A DNA stretch of 23,342 nucleotides from CAYUEQ01 sp964443805 (GCA_964443805.1 CAYUEQ010000010.1:1-23342); one strand, 5' to 3'. Shown: positions 8,057-16,148, counted from the first letter of the stretch. The notes: generated from the sequence alone by a model not told the origin. A program made the numbers and translations.

Positions 8057-8941
8057 ATGGATGTATGGATTATTTATACTAAAACAATGTATGAAAAAAA
8101 GATTGAAAACAAAACCCTAAATAATCTTATTGATTATGCTTATGAAAAACATAATATGGACTTATCAATTTTAAGTGATCATTTATTTACGATTGTTTGT
8201 GATGGGAAGAATAATAAATTACTTTATGATAAAAAGGAAATAGCTGTATTACCTAAAATAGTATTTATGAAAAAATATGATTTATATCTAGCTAGACAAT
8301 TTGAATTATTAGGAGTAAAAGTATTTAATAGTAGTGAGTCGATGTCTAACTCTAGGAATAAGCTTAAAACATATCAAATATTAACTGAAAAAGGTATTTC
8401 TATTCCTAAAAGTATATATATATCTAGTGGTGTAAAAAGAAGAGATTTTACCTATAAAGATGTTGTTAAACTTTTAGGACCTAAATTTATTATTAAACCT
8501 TCTTTTGGTTCTAAAGGAAAGAATATATTTTTAATAAATAACAAAGATGAATTTAATACTGTTTTAAAAACATTTGAAGGAATATGTATTTTTCAAGAAT
8601 ATATTGATATATCAAAAGGTGGAGATTATCGAAGTTTTGTTATCAATGGTAAATATCAAGGCTCTGCAGTAAGAGTTAATGAAAATGATTTTAGAGCAAA
8701 TTATAGCCTAGGAGCTAAAGTATACCGCTTTAAAGGAGATAATACAGAATTAGTAAAACTAGCTGAAAGTGCTGCTGATGCACTAGGTATATGGTGCTGT
8801 GCAGTAGATATTTTACAGAATGATAAAGGATACTATGTCTGTGAAATAAATTCTATTCCAGGTAAAGTAAGAAAACTAAATACCAATAAAAGATTAATAA
8901 ATCGTTTAAAAACTCAATTAGATATAATAAACAATATCTAG
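8057..8941 (+). CDS. RimK-like ATP-grasp ligase
   Basis: ATP-grasp enzymes activate a carboxylate as acyl phosphate and couple it to an amine; RimK relatives add amino acids to proteins or small molecules. This 294-residue protein shows the fold in order: NKLKTYQILTEKGISIPKS (101-119), the ATP-binding KPSFGSKGKN (147-156), FQEYID (179-184), GGDYRSFVI (188-196), RANYSLGA (213-220, like the RimK FRSNLHRGG block), AVDIL (249-253) and the Mg-binding CEINSIPG (262-269). It starts 12 nt after the amidoligase gene with GAGGTGA, so the two are made together and probably act on related substrates. Confidence 0.87.
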   Translation: MDVWIIYTKTMYEKKIENKTLNNLIDYAYEKHNMDLSILSDHLFTIVCDGKNNKLLYDKKEIAVLPKIVFMKKYDLYLARQFELLGVKVFNSSESMSNSRNKLKTYQILTEKGISIPKSIYISSGVKRRDFTYKDVVKLLGPKFIIKPSFGSKGKNIFLINNKDEFNTVLKTFEGICIFQEYIDISKGGDYRSFVINGKYQGSAVRVNENDFRANYSLGAKVYRFKGDNTELVKLAESAADALGIWCCAVDILQNDKGYYVCEINSIPGKVRKLNTNKRLINRLKTQLDIINNI

Positions 8942-8965
8942 TTGTTTTTTAATTGATAAGAAAAA

Positions 8966-8974
8966 TGATATAAT
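8966..8974 (+). promoter_or_regulatory. Extended -10 promoter before tgt
   Basis: TGATATAAT is a perfect TATAAT preceded by the TGn extension, 24 nt upstream of the tgt start. No good -35 lies at 16-18 nt, which an extended -10 can tolerate. tgt may therefore be expressed independently of the upstream operon. Confidence 0.5.
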
Positions 8975-8997
8975 TGATTAAATGAAGGAGTTTTTAT

Positions 8998-10125
8998 ATG
9001 AAAGTAGAATATGAATTAATAAAAAAAGAATCTAATACAAAAGCTCGTCTTGGTTTAATAAAAACAAATCATGGTACTTTTGAAACTCCTATGTTTATGC
9101 CTGTTGGAACACAAGCAACAGTAAAAACATTATCACCGGAAGAGATTAAAGAAGTAGGATCAGGTATAATACTAGCTAACACTTATCATTTATGGTTACG
9201 TCCAACAGAGACAATCGTTAATAAAGCTGGCGGATTACATAAATTTATGAACTATGATGGACCAATACTAACCGACTCAGGAGGATTTCAAGTATTTTCT
9301 TTAGCTAAACCTAAAGATATAACTGAAGAGGGAGTAAAGTTTAAAAGTCATATTGATGGTTCTAGTTTATTTCTAACACCAGAAAAATCAATTGAAATTC
9401 AAAATAAATTAGATAGTGATATTGCAATTGTATTTGATGAATGTATCGGTTACCCTGCAACAGAAGAGTATGTAACTAATAGTGTAGAAAGAACTATCAG
9501 ATGGGCAGTAAGATCTAAAAATGCTTTTAATAATGAATTACAATCATTATTCGGAGTTGTTCAAGGAGGTATCTATCCTCACTTGAGAAAAAGATGTGCT
9601 GAAGAATTAGTTGCTATTGGATTTGATGGATATACAATAGGTGGAACTAGTGTTGGAGAACCTAAAGAAATTATGTATCAAATGGTTGATTATTCAATTC
9701 CATATTTACCAGAAGACAAGGTAAGATATTTAATGGGAGTAGGAGATCCTATCGATATTATCGAAAATGTTATCCGTGGTATTGATATATTTGATTGTGT
9801 TTTACCAACCAGACTAGCAAGACATGGGAATGCCTATACTAAATATGGGAAAATAAATTTAAGAAATGCTAAATTTAAAGAAGATTTTACTCCATTAGAT
9901 GATAATTGTGATTGTTATGCATGTAAAAGTTATACTAGAAGTTATATCAGGCATTTACTTGTTGCAAATGAAACTTTTGGGGCTAGATTAGTTTCAATTC
10001 ATAATATAAAATATCTAATAGATATAACTAAAGATCTTCGTGTTGCAATTAAAAATGATAATATACTAGAATATAGAGCAGAATTTATTAAAAATTATTA
10101 TGGTGATAAAAATGAAAAAAAATAA
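8998..10125 (+). CDS. tgt: Queuine/preQ1 tRNA-guanine transglycosylase Tgt
   Basis: Bacterial Tgt exchanges guanine 34 for preQ1 in GUN-anticodon tRNAs. The 375-residue product has the complete set of motifs: DSGGFQVFSL with general-base Asp93, FDECIGYPA, GVVQGG, GGTSVGEP, and nucleophile Asp266 in FDCVLPTRLARHGNAY. The zinc site is Cys304, Cys306, Cys309 and His335. GAAGGAG sits 7 nt before the ATG. Together with QueA it gives the two tRNA-level steps of queuosine synthesis; no preQ1 biosynthesis genes are in the window, so preQ1 or queuine may be salvaged or made elsewhere. Confidence 0.97.
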   Translation: MKVEYELIKKESNTKARLGLIKTNHGTFETPMFMPVGTQATVKTLSPEEIKEVGSGIILANTYHLWLRPTETIVNKAGGLHKFMNYDGPILTDSGGFQVFSLAKPKDITEEGVKFKSHIDGSSLFLTPEKSIEIQNKLDSDIAIVFDECIGYPATEEYVTNSVERTIRWAVRSKNAFNNELQSLFGVVQGGIYPHLRKRCAEELVAIGFDGYTIGGTSVGEPKEIMYQMVDYSIPYLPEDKVRYLMGVGDPIDIIENVIRGIDIFDCVLPTRLARHGNAYTKYGKINLRNAKFKEDFTPLDDNCDCYACKSYTRSYIRHLLVANETFGARLVSIHNIKYLIDITKDLRVAIKNDNILEYRAEFIKNYYGDKNEKK

Positions 10126-10426
10126 TCCTGTTATTTTTATCAGTATTACTACATTGATATTGATAATTTTAATTCCAACATTCTTAAAAGTATCTTACAA
10201 TCATAAACAAAAAATATATAATTCAGAAATTGCTAAGATAAAAGAACAAGCAACATTATGTATTTTAGAAAAAAAATGTGTGAATGAAAAAATATATATA
10301 AAAGATTTAATTGAATATGGATATATTAAAGATAGAATTGTTAATCCAATAACTAATGAATACTTTAATGAAGATGAATCATACTTAATAAAAAAAGAAG
10401 GAGATTATGAAATTAATTTTAATTAA
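10112..10426 (+). CDS. Small membrane-anchored, pseudopilin-like hypothetical protein
   Basis: The 104-residue protein has one N-terminal membrane segment (about residues 6-24, FISITTLILIILIPTFL) and then a soluble outer domain. That domain has two Cys nine codons or fewer apart (CILEKKC) and DLIEYGYIKDRIVNPIT, resembling the C-terminal part of many pseudopilins. The usual prepilin peptidase site (G/FTLIE) is absent, so a pilin role is not claimed. ATG 10112 is preferred over 10100 because GGTGAT sits 4 nt upstream. It overlaps the tgt end by 14 nt. In the related Bacillus locus yajC occupies this position, but this is not YajC. Confidence 0.75.
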   Translation: MKKNNPVIFISITTLILIILIPTFLKVSYNHKQKIYNSEIAKIKEQATLCILEKKCVNEKIYIKDLIEYGYIKDRIVNPITNEYFNEDESYLIKKEGDYEINFN

Positions 10427-10440
10427 TCATCTTCTTTTTT
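10391..10440. terminator. Bidirectional terminator between convergent genes
   Basis: AAAAAAGAAG (10391-10400) pairs with CTTCTTTTTT (10431-10440), and the inner GAGATTA/TAATCAT extends the stem. A/T tracts on both sides let it serve both converging transcripts. It lies partly inside the two gene ends. Confidence 0.7.
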
Positions 10441-10791
10441 ATTTATACCAACCATTGAACCCAATATACTAGATATAATTAATATTGTGTAATACAGAAT
10501 TGTTTTTAAATGAATATTAAAACCAAAAAATATTATATATAATAGGAAAAATACCATGGATGTAATAAACCCTATTTTAAGACCTGATAAAAAGCCTCTC
10601 TTAGTAGCTTTTTTACCACTTCTTATTCCTAATACAAAAAAGAACAAAACAACTAAAATCATATTAATTATATACCAAAAATCAGCACTAAATAAATTAA
10701 TTAAATTAAATAAAGAAATTAAAATAACCGAACTAAATAATATAATACATAATATAGTTGTTTGTTTTAATTTTTTAATCTTACTCACCAT
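10423..10791 (-). CDS. YrzE-like (TIGR04086 family) four-helix membrane protein
   Basis: The 122-residue product has four hydrophobic helices (about residues 12-32, 38-56, 68-90 and 97-115) and a cytoplasmic GIRSGKKATKRGFLSG loop between helices 2 and 3, typical of the TIGR04086 family. Its function is unknown in any organism I know. The ATG at 10791 has AGGTGAT upstream. In Bacillus the homologue yrzE lies downstream of tgt and yajC, so position supports the call, although here the gene is inverted relative to tgt. It overlaps the convergent gene by 4 nt. Confidence 0.75.
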   Translation of the reverse strand: MVSKIKKLKQTTILCIILFSSVILISLFNLINLFSADFWYIINMILVVLFFFVLGIRSGKKATKRGFLSGLKIGFITSMVFFLLYIIFFGFNIHLKTILYYTILIISSILGSMVGINKKEDD

Positions 10792-10865
10792 AAAATCACC
10801 TACTAGATAATATGTTAATGTTTAAAACAATATGATTAGAGCCATAATATATTAAAGGTGATTAA

Positions 10866-11513
10866 ATGGAGATATATTCAATTTTATTTAGAACTGTATT
10901 TTTTTATTTTTTTATAATTTTGGCATATAGAATTATGGGGAAAAGAGAAGTAGGGCAGTTAGGAATAATTGATTTAATTATATCTATCTTAATTGCAGAG
11001 TTAGTTGCTATTAGTATTGAAAATATTCAAGATTCAATCTTTTTTACAATTATACCTATTATAGTACTAGTTATATTAGAATTATTACTAGCATGGATAT
11101 CTTTAAAATCTAGAACTTTTAGAAATATTTTTGGAGGTAAACCGACTCCTATTATTATTAATGGAAAAGTTAATTATAAACAAATGGTAAAACAAAGATA
11201 TAGTTTAGATGATTTACTTCTTCATTTAAGACAAAAAAGTATAAAAAGTATTGATAATGTTGAATATGCTTTTCTTGAACCAAATGGCAAATTATCGGTA
11301 TTTGAATATAACTTTTTAAAATTAAAAACTAAATACCCAATGCCTTTAATTGTCGATGGTAGAATACAAAAAAAAGCATTGCCATATTTAAAAAAGGATG
11401 AAGAATGGTTAATAAATCAGTTAACTAATAAGAGTTTAACTGTTGAGGATGTTTTTTATGCTTTTTATAAAAACAAAAAGTTATTTTTAATTACTAATGC
11501 CGATTTATTATAA
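10866..11513 (+). CDS. DUF421 (YetF/YrbG-like) membrane protein
   Basis: This 215-residue protein has the DUF421 layout. There are hydrophobic helices in the first ~75 residues with the conserved YRIMGKREVGQL and DLIISILIAELVA segments. A cytoplasmic domain follows with FGGKPTPIIINGKV, then LDDLLLHLRQKSI and VEYAFLEPNGKLSVF. The family is found in spore-formers and other Firmicutes; its biochemical function is unsettled. AAAGGTGAT precedes the ATG. It is divergent from the YrzE-like gene and 16 nt before the glycosylase gene. Its presence completes the Bacillus-like neighbourhood. Confidence 0.85.
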   Translation: MEIYSILFRTVFFYFFIILAYRIMGKREVGQLGIIDLIISILIAELVAISIENIQDSIFFTIIPIIVLVILELLLAWISLKSRTFRNIFGGKPTPIIINGKVNYKQMVKQRYSLDDLLLHLRQKSIKSIDNVEYAFLEPNGKLSVFEYNFLKLKTKYPMPLIVDGRIQKKALPYLKKDEEWLINQLTNKSLTVEDVFYAFYKNKKLFLITNADLL

Positions 11514-11529
11514 AGAAAGTAGGAATAAT

Positions 11530-12015
11530 ATGTATGAAAAAGTAATTCATCCCTATGGACCTATTTATGATCAAAATTCAAAAATATTATTTGTAGGTAC
11601 TGTAGCTAGTATTAAATCAAGAGAATTTGGTTTTCCATATTCAAGCCCTCATAATCGATTTTGGAAAGTACTAGAAATTATTTTTAATGAAAAAATAACT
11701 AATCATAAAAAATTCTTGCTTAAACATAATATTGCATTATGGGATTCCATAAAATCATGTGAAATAATTAGTTCAAGTGATGCTAGTATTAAAAACATAA
11801 AAGTAAATGAATTATGGATAATAACAGATAAATGTAATATAAAAGCAGTATTTACTAATGGTAGAAAAGCTTATGAAATATATCAAAAATATATTTATCC
11901 CAAAACTAAAATAGAAGCAACTTATCTACCTTCAACTAGTCCTGCTTATGCCTCTAAAAGATTAGAAGATCTAGTTGAAGATTATAAAATTATTTTAAAG
12001 TATTTAAAAAACTAG
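11530..12015 (+). CDS. Hypoxanthine-DNA glycosylase-like protein (uracil-DNA glycosylase superfamily)
   Basis: The 161-residue protein resembles the DNA-deoxyinosine (hypoxanthine) glycosylase branch of the uracil-DNA glycosylase superfamily, which removes deaminated adenine from DNA. It begins HPYGPIY and has motif 1 region FVGTVASIKSREFGF followed by PHNRFW, then ALWDSIKSCE. The DNA-intercalation motif is LPSTSPAY (His-Pro-Ser-Pro in classical enzymes). The terminal Tyr, where Asn is usual, is a small deviation. ATG 11530 is chosen because GTAGGAA lies upstream; the longer start at 11497 lies inside the previous gene. It adds a repair function to a locus that also holds ruvAB. Confidence 0.85.
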   Translation: MYEKVIHPYGPIYDQNSKILFVGTVASIKSREFGFPYSSPHNRFWKVLEIIFNEKITNHKKFLLKHNIALWDSIKSCEIISSSDASIKNIKVNELWIITDKCNIKAVFTNGRKAYEIYQKYIYPKTKIEATYLPSTSPAYASKRLEDLVEDYKIILKYLKN

Positions 12016-12029
12016 CATAGCTAGTTTTT
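12007..12029. terminator. Bidirectional intrinsic terminator
   Basis: AAAAACTAGC-ATA-GCTAGTTTTT is a perfect 10-bp stem with a 3-nt loop and A/T tracts on both sides. It lies across the stop codon of the glycosylase gene and just beyond the end of the convergent sulfotransferase gene. Confidence 0.85.
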
Positions 12030-13967
12030 ATTGAATGTTACAGATTTTTTTGTATTATATATTTTATCATCAATTTGAATATAAATAGAATATTTTCCTT
12101 TTAATTTTTCTGAATTAATATATTTTGTTACTGTAATACCAAATTCATTTTCTTCTTCGGTGAATATATCTAAACATAGTGCGGTATATGGTTTTTTACT
12201 AACTCTAATATTATATAATTTTTGATTCATATTTTTATATAAGATAACATTTATATCTTGGTCTTTCTTAAATTGACCACTTACAACTAATCTATCTATT
12301 TCTTTAGTTAGAGTAATATTATGAGATTTATACTCATCATCTATTTTTATAGAGTTGGACATAAACCCAAATTTTTTACTATCTATTTTGGTTTGACCTA
12401 ATGAACCAATTCTTTTAGCTTTACTAAACTCAAGTTGTTTATCATCTTCATATAAACTCATTTTTTCTACACGGTAATTATTTGTCGGTAAATTTATTTC
12501 AAAAATAACTTCATCATTAAGTATCTCTACAGTAGTTGATACTAATTTATCTGCTCCAGATAGTCCAGCAGGAGCGTTTTGTATTTTACCATCTTTATAT
12601 ACTATACCACCTGAATGAACAATGTAATGAGATTTATCTAAGTAATCAACATCGGAAATATATGGTGAATAAAATTTACTTCCTCGTTCTTTTCCATATT
12701 GCCATATTTGTTTAATAGTCATATTTTTGGTATCTATTTCATACATAACACCTCTAGTATAACTTTTAGTTGCAGGTACAAATTCTTCTTTTATTTTAGA
12801 TTTGTTATTACCATTATCTAATATAAATACATATCCTTCTGGAGTTATCATTGCTGCATGTTGACTCCATTGCCATTCTAATTCACCGATTGGCTTAAAG
12901 AAATATTTTTGATATTCTTTACTCCAATTAGTTGAATCTCCAATAATCCAATTTAATTTTCCTGTTTCATAATCAATATTAATTACTGCATCTTGATGAC
13001 GACCAGATAGGGTGATAGAATTAGTTTTTTTATCATACCAAACTGAATTGTTATGGAACCAATCATATTCTGTCCAATTATCACTTTTACCATCTGTTTG
13101 TTTTAAGATATCTTTTAAATCAAAGGTTTTAATTATATTTCCGGTATCTCTTTCTAACTCCACAATTATATCTTCTACAGTTCCACCACTAAAATCATCT
13201 GATGCGATTAGTAGGTTACCGTTTTCCATTTCATAATAATCATGGTGATAGCCACCTTCAAGACTGTATTCGTTATATATTTTACCTAATAAATCTATTT
13301 CATATAACCCAGTCATATAGTAGGGAGCATTTATTCGTCTTTCTGTACTTACTAAAAGATGACCATTTTTTAATCTATCTATTTTCCATAATGCATTATT
13401 AGTTAAATACCATCTAACATCACCATTTACATCATAAGCACATGTATATCCTTTACTCGATGGTGAAAAGAAATATAACTCGTTAGATAACTTATCTTTG
13501 TTAGCTTTTATGTTTGTCGGTAATATAAAATCATCTGGTAACTTTTCAGTTTCAATCTTAAATTCTTTTTTAATCTTTTGGTCATTATCTAAATATTCTA
13601 CTATTATAATGTTAGTTTTATCAGGATATAAACCATAAATAGGTAAGTAATGTTTTTTGTTACTATCAAAGGTATGAGTATAGGTACTATGTTTATCTTT
13701 TCCTTTTATAGTTACTTTTGGACTAATTTTATTTGTTGTTTCAAATATTATTAAAGCACTAAGTGGTGAATTACCATATGGATTTAATATAATATTTGGG
13801 TTATCAACTGTAAAACCCTCAGTTTTAAAATCACTTTCTTTTTTACTTTGTATTGCTATTAAATTTTTTGTTAAATCTACTTCTTTTTTATTTGTAGATT
13901 TATTATTATAAGTAATTACAATTAATAGTATAATTATAAAACCTATAACAATTAATTTCTTTTTCAT
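12021..13967 (-). CDS. Membrane-anchored arylsulfate sulfotransferase (AssT-like)
   Basis: AssT enzymes move a sulfuryl group from one aryl sulfate to another through a sulfo-histidine intermediate, without PAPS. The 648-residue product has an N-terminal membrane anchor (residues ~4-20), so it would work outside the cell. Residues ~45-140 match the beta-rich AssT N-terminal domain and ~155-540 the propeller. Candidate active-site residues are His241 (GYHHDYY), His305 (WFHNNS), Arg323 (SGRHQDA) and His370 (QHAAM). The 18-residue His305-Arg323 spacing equals that of His356 and Arg374 in the E. coli enzyme as I remember it. The acceptor may be phenolic gut compounds. GGAGG lies upstream of the start. 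Confidence 0.88.
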   Translation of the reverse strand: MKKKLIVIGFIIILLIVITYNNKSTNKKEVDLTKNLIAIQSKKESDFKTEGFTVDNPNIILNPYGNSPLSALIIFETTNKISPKVTIKGKDKHSTYTHTFDSNKKHYLPIYGLYPDKTNIIIVEYLDNDQKIKKEFKIETEKLPDDFILPTNIKANKDKLSNELYFFSPSSKGYTCAYDVNGDVRWYLTNNALWKIDRLKNGHLLVSTERRINAPYYMTGLYEIDLLGKIYNEYSLEGGYHHDYYEMENGNLLIASDDFSGGTVEDIIVELERDTGNIIKTFDLKDILKQTDGKSDNWTEYDWFHNNSVWYDKKTNSITLSGRHQDAVINIDYETGKLNWIIGDSTNWSKEYQKYFFKPIGELEWQWSQHAAMITPEGYVFILDNGNNKSKIKEEFVPATKSYTRGVMYEIDTKNMTIKQIWQYGKERGSKFYSPYISDVDYLDKSHYIVHSGGIVYKDGKIQNAPAGLSGADKLVSTTVEILNDEVIFEINLPTNNYRVEKMSLYEDDKQLEFSKAKRIGSLGQTKIDSKKFGFMSNSIKIDDEYKSHNITLTKEIDRLVVSGQFKKDQDINVILYKNMNQKLYNIRVSKKPYTALCLDIFTEEENEFGITVTKYINSEKLKGKYSIYIQIDDKIYNTKKSVTFNKN

Positions 13968-13988
13968 AAATATTTCCTCCTAACTTTA

Positions 13989-14017
13989 ATTTTAAAGCTT
14001 AAAAGGATAATCCTCAA
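13989..14017 (-). promoter_or_regulatory. Promoter of the sulfotransferase gene
   Basis: On the minus strand TTGAGG (14012-14017) and TAAAAT (13989-13994) are 17 nt apart, with the start codon 21 nt further on. A small palindrome GGATTATCC lies in the spacer and could be an operator. Confidence 0.55.
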
Positions 14018-14031
14018 TAAATTAAAGGTTG

Positions 14032-14062
14032 AAAAAACTCAACTACAAGTTGAGTGGTTTTT
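14032..14062 (-). terminator. Intrinsic terminator of the XRE regulator gene
   Basis: ACTCAACT-ACA-AGTTGAGT (14037-14055) is an 8-bp stem with a 3-nt loop. On the minus strand it is followed by a run of T, directly after the regulator stop codon. Confidence 0.8.
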
Positions 14063-14753
14063 AAGTACATTTTTTTTCTAACAATAGAGGAACTTTATAA
14101 TTAATATTTTTATTTTTTTCATCAACAACATTAATATCTAAATATAAATCATTGTTTTCAAAATTTTTACAAGATCTAGAAAAGTCTTTAATATTGAATG
14201 TTACATTTTTTAATAATTCTGAAAGGCTGTTGTTTTTACAAGCTTCTTTATCTGAAATATCTCCACATTTACTTATCATAGTATGACTTTTCCCATTTAA
14301 TTCATATAATGTACATTCTAAAACACTATATTTAGTATCATCTTTAATGGTTGTTTTTATATCTGAAATATAAATAGAAGTTTGTTTAGCAGAAAATGCG
14401 ATAACTCCGTTTACTTTAAAATCTTTGTTATTTGATATTAAATTCTGAAATTCAAAAGATTCTTTATCGTTTAAGATAAAACTTATACCAAAACCTATAA
14501 TTGCTAAAATAAGAATACTCAAAACAACCAACGTTAACTTTTTCTTTTTTTTCTTACCAGTAAATAAAAGTTCAATATCAATATTAAACTTTTCACTAAT
14601 ATCTTGTAAGATAGCAATATCAGGTAGATTTTTTCCATTCTCCCATTTAGAAACTGCTTGATAAGTAACACCTAAGATATCAGCTAGTTGTTGTTGTGTA
14701 TAATTGTTTTTAGATCTTATGTCTTTTATTATTTTAGGAATATTTTGATTCAT
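14061..14753 (-). CDS. Membrane-anchored XRE-family transcriptional regulator
   Basis: Residues ~6-62 form a Cro/C1-type DNA-binding domain (TQQQLADILGVTYQAVSKWE is the helix-turn-helix core). A Lys-rich stretch (~67-72) and one membrane helix (~73-92) follow, then ~135 residues that would lie outside the cell. The outer part is beta-rich and contains five Cys, including SKCGD, EACKN, RSCKN and a C-terminal KKC. This is a one-component regulator layout: the outer domain could sense a ligand or redox state, but no sensor family is recognised. It lies next to the extracellular sulfotransferase gene, a plausible target. GGTGG precedes the ATG. Confidence 0.85.
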   Translation of the reverse strand: MNQNIPKIIKDIRSKNNYTQQQLADILGVTYQAVSKWENGKNLPDIAILQDISEKFNIDIELLFTGKKKKKKLTLVVLSILILAIIGFGISFILNDKESFEFQNLISNNKDFKVNGVIAFSAKQTSIYISDIKTTIKDDTKYSVLECTLYELNGKSHTMISKCGDISDKEACKNNSLSELLKNVTFNIKDFSRSCKNFENNDLYLDINVVDEKNKNINYKVPLLLEKKCT

Positions 14754-14771
14754 AACTACCCACCACTTAAA

Positions 14772-14799
14772 AGTATATCTTATTTTTCAAAAGTTTCAA
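14772..14799 (-). promoter_or_regulatory. Promoter of the XRE regulator gene
   Basis: On the minus strand TTGAAA (14794-14799) and TATACT (14772-14777) are 16 nt apart. A second TTGAAA copy in the spacer makes a direct repeat (TTTGAAA, CTTTTGAAA) that might be an autoregulatory site. Confidence 0.6.
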
Positions 14800-14818
14800 A
14801 CAAATAAAAAAAATATTC

Positions 14819-15367
14819 TTAATCAGTAAGTTTGTAAATGCCATAAGTTTTTGTTTTTTCATCTTTAAACATTGGTAGTTTAGGTGGGTTTATAGAAAAA
14901 TATATAAACAAAATAATAAGAGATGATATGTAAATGATATTAAAAAGATTATTTTTATCTAATATATTATTATAAATTTTATATCCTTTTAACTGACTTA
15001 GTAATATAGCAATATATAAAGATATAATATCTACTATTACTGATTTGATTCCAAAACCATACTTAGTAACATAATGAATTGAAATAATTATAACAATAGA
15101 TGAAATCATTGCATTAAAACAACTAAAAAACCATTTACTTTTATCTAAAGAATATTTCTTATGTTTTAGTAAATAAAATAAAAGCCACCAGAAGAATATT
15201 GGGTACAGAGCTAATTTTAGATGTTCAAAAACACTTTCATTTACTGGAGCAATTAGACCAACAAAAAAATTATTATTTAATAAATCATAAGAAAAATGTA
15301 ATAATGTTCCAACCCCAAATAATATAAACGAAGAAATTATTAGATTCATTTTTAGTTTATTAATCAT
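14819..15367 (-). CDS. DUF6512-like integral membrane protein
   Basis: The product (182 residues) is almost entirely hydrophobic, with about five membrane helices. The signature is HFSYDLL near residue 24 and PVNESVFEHLKLALYP at about residues 41-56, which I associate with DUF6512, a family without known function. Start 15367 is preferred over 15379 because GGTGAT lies 4 nt upstream; the same arrangement is used by the small gene at 10112. It lies upstream of the XRE regulator in the same direction, but the regulator has its own promoter. Confidence 0.75.
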   Translation of the reverse strand: MINKLKMNLIISSFILFGVGTLLHFSYDLLNNNFFVGLIAPVNESVFEHLKLALYPIFFWWLLFYLLKHKKYSLDKSKWFFSCFNAMISSIVIIISIHYVTKYGFGIKSVIVDIISLYIAILLSQLKGYKIYNNILDKNNLFNIIYISSLIILFIYFSINPPKLPMFKDEKTKTYGIYKLTD

Positions 15368-15473
15368 AATTATCACCATTATTAGTATGCTCTTTAAATT
15401 ATAATATATATATTAAAAATAATGAGGGATATTGGTTAATTTTGTCTAAAGTCTACTAAAATACCTTAATTTG

Positions 15474-15482
15474 TGATATAAT
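15474..15482 (+). promoter_or_regulatory. Extended -10 promoter, probably for the CarD-like gene
   Basis: TGATATAAT is a consensus extended -10 with no clear -35. Transcription from about 15489 would make a ~140-nt leader before the CarD-like gene. Confidence 0.5.
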
Positions 15483-15540
15483 TGAATTAGTGGAACATAG
15501 TGTAGAATAATTTAGTTGTAAGTTTTAAAAACGATGTTTG

Positions 15541-15571
15541 AAGATGTCTAACTATAAAAGACATCTTTTAT
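15541..15571 (+). terminator. Leader hairpin, possible attenuator
   Basis: AAGATGTCT pairs with AGACATCTT (9-bp stem, 9-nt loop), followed by TTTATCA. It lies between the extended -10 promoter and the CarD-like gene, so it would either end a short RNA or act as a leader structure. The T run is short. Confidence 0.45.
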
Positions 15572-15627
15572 CATATCCTTTCTTACTAAAATTATTTAAT
15601 AATCACTATTCTAGATAGGAGGATAAT

Positions 15628-16116
15628 ATGTTTAAAATTGATGAACACCTTGTATATAAAAAAGATGTGTGTTTAGTTAAAAATATTAAAAATAATGCAA
15701 AAGATATACCTGTATATGTTTTAGAACCTCTTAGCGATAAGTCTCTAACAATTACTATAGCAAAAGATAATGAAAATATTCGTGATTTAATATCTAAAAA
15801 AGAGATGGAAGCAATAATTGCTAAGATTCCAGAAATTGAACCTTTAGATATTGAAGATAAGTTAATTGAAAATGAATATAAAAAATTATTAAAAAATAAT
15901 AGTCATGAAGACTTAATTAGAATTATCAAAACTACATTTCTTCGAAACAAAGAAAGACTAGATAACAACAAAAAAATTGGAGAAAGAGATAATAATTATT
16001 TTAAATTAGCGGAAGAATATTTTTATACAGAAGTAGCTATAATATTTGGAATGACTTACGATGAAGCTAAAGAATATGTTATTGATAAAGTATCTTTTTT
16101 TAAAGAAGAAGTATAA
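15628..16116 (+). CDS. CarD/CdnL-family RNA polymerase-binding regulator
   Basis: CarD-family proteins bind the RNA polymerase beta subunit and stabilise or tune open promoter complexes, often at rRNA genes. The 162-residue protein has the N-terminal Tudor-like polymerase-interaction domain (residues ~1-60: FKIDEHLVYKKDVCLVKNI, then VYVLEPL, and NIRDLISKKEM) and an all-helical C-terminal DNA-binding half with charged LIRIIKTTFLRNKERL. AGGAGG sits 6 nt before the ATG. It is preceded by a long leader with a hairpin. Confidence 0.85.
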   Translation: MFKIDEHLVYKKDVCLVKNIKNNAKDIPVYVLEPLSDKSLTITIAKDNENIRDLISKKEMEAIIAKIPEIEPLDIEDKLIENEYKKLLKNNSHEDLIRIIKTTFLRNKERLDNNKKIGERDNNYFKLAEEYFYTEVAIIFGMTYDEAKEYVIDKVSFFKEEV

Positions 16117-16148
16117 ATACAAAGAAATTAACTTTGTATTTTATTTTT
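16115..16148. terminator. Bidirectional terminator
   Basis: AAATACAAAG-AAATTAA-CTTTGTATTT is a perfect 10-bp stem with a 7-nt loop, with A or T runs on both sides. It lies between the converging CarD-like and flavin reductase genes. Confidence 0.85.

Noticed and set aside
10556..10810. Plus-strand open frame opposite the YrzE-like gene
   Set aside because: It is the antisense of membrane-protein codons and lacks a ribosome site; the minus-strand gene has AGGTGAT and a family match.
13012..13402. Two plus-strand open frames opposite the sulfotransferase gene
   Set aside because: The sulfotransferase shows clear family motifs through this interval; the plus frames have no recognisable features.
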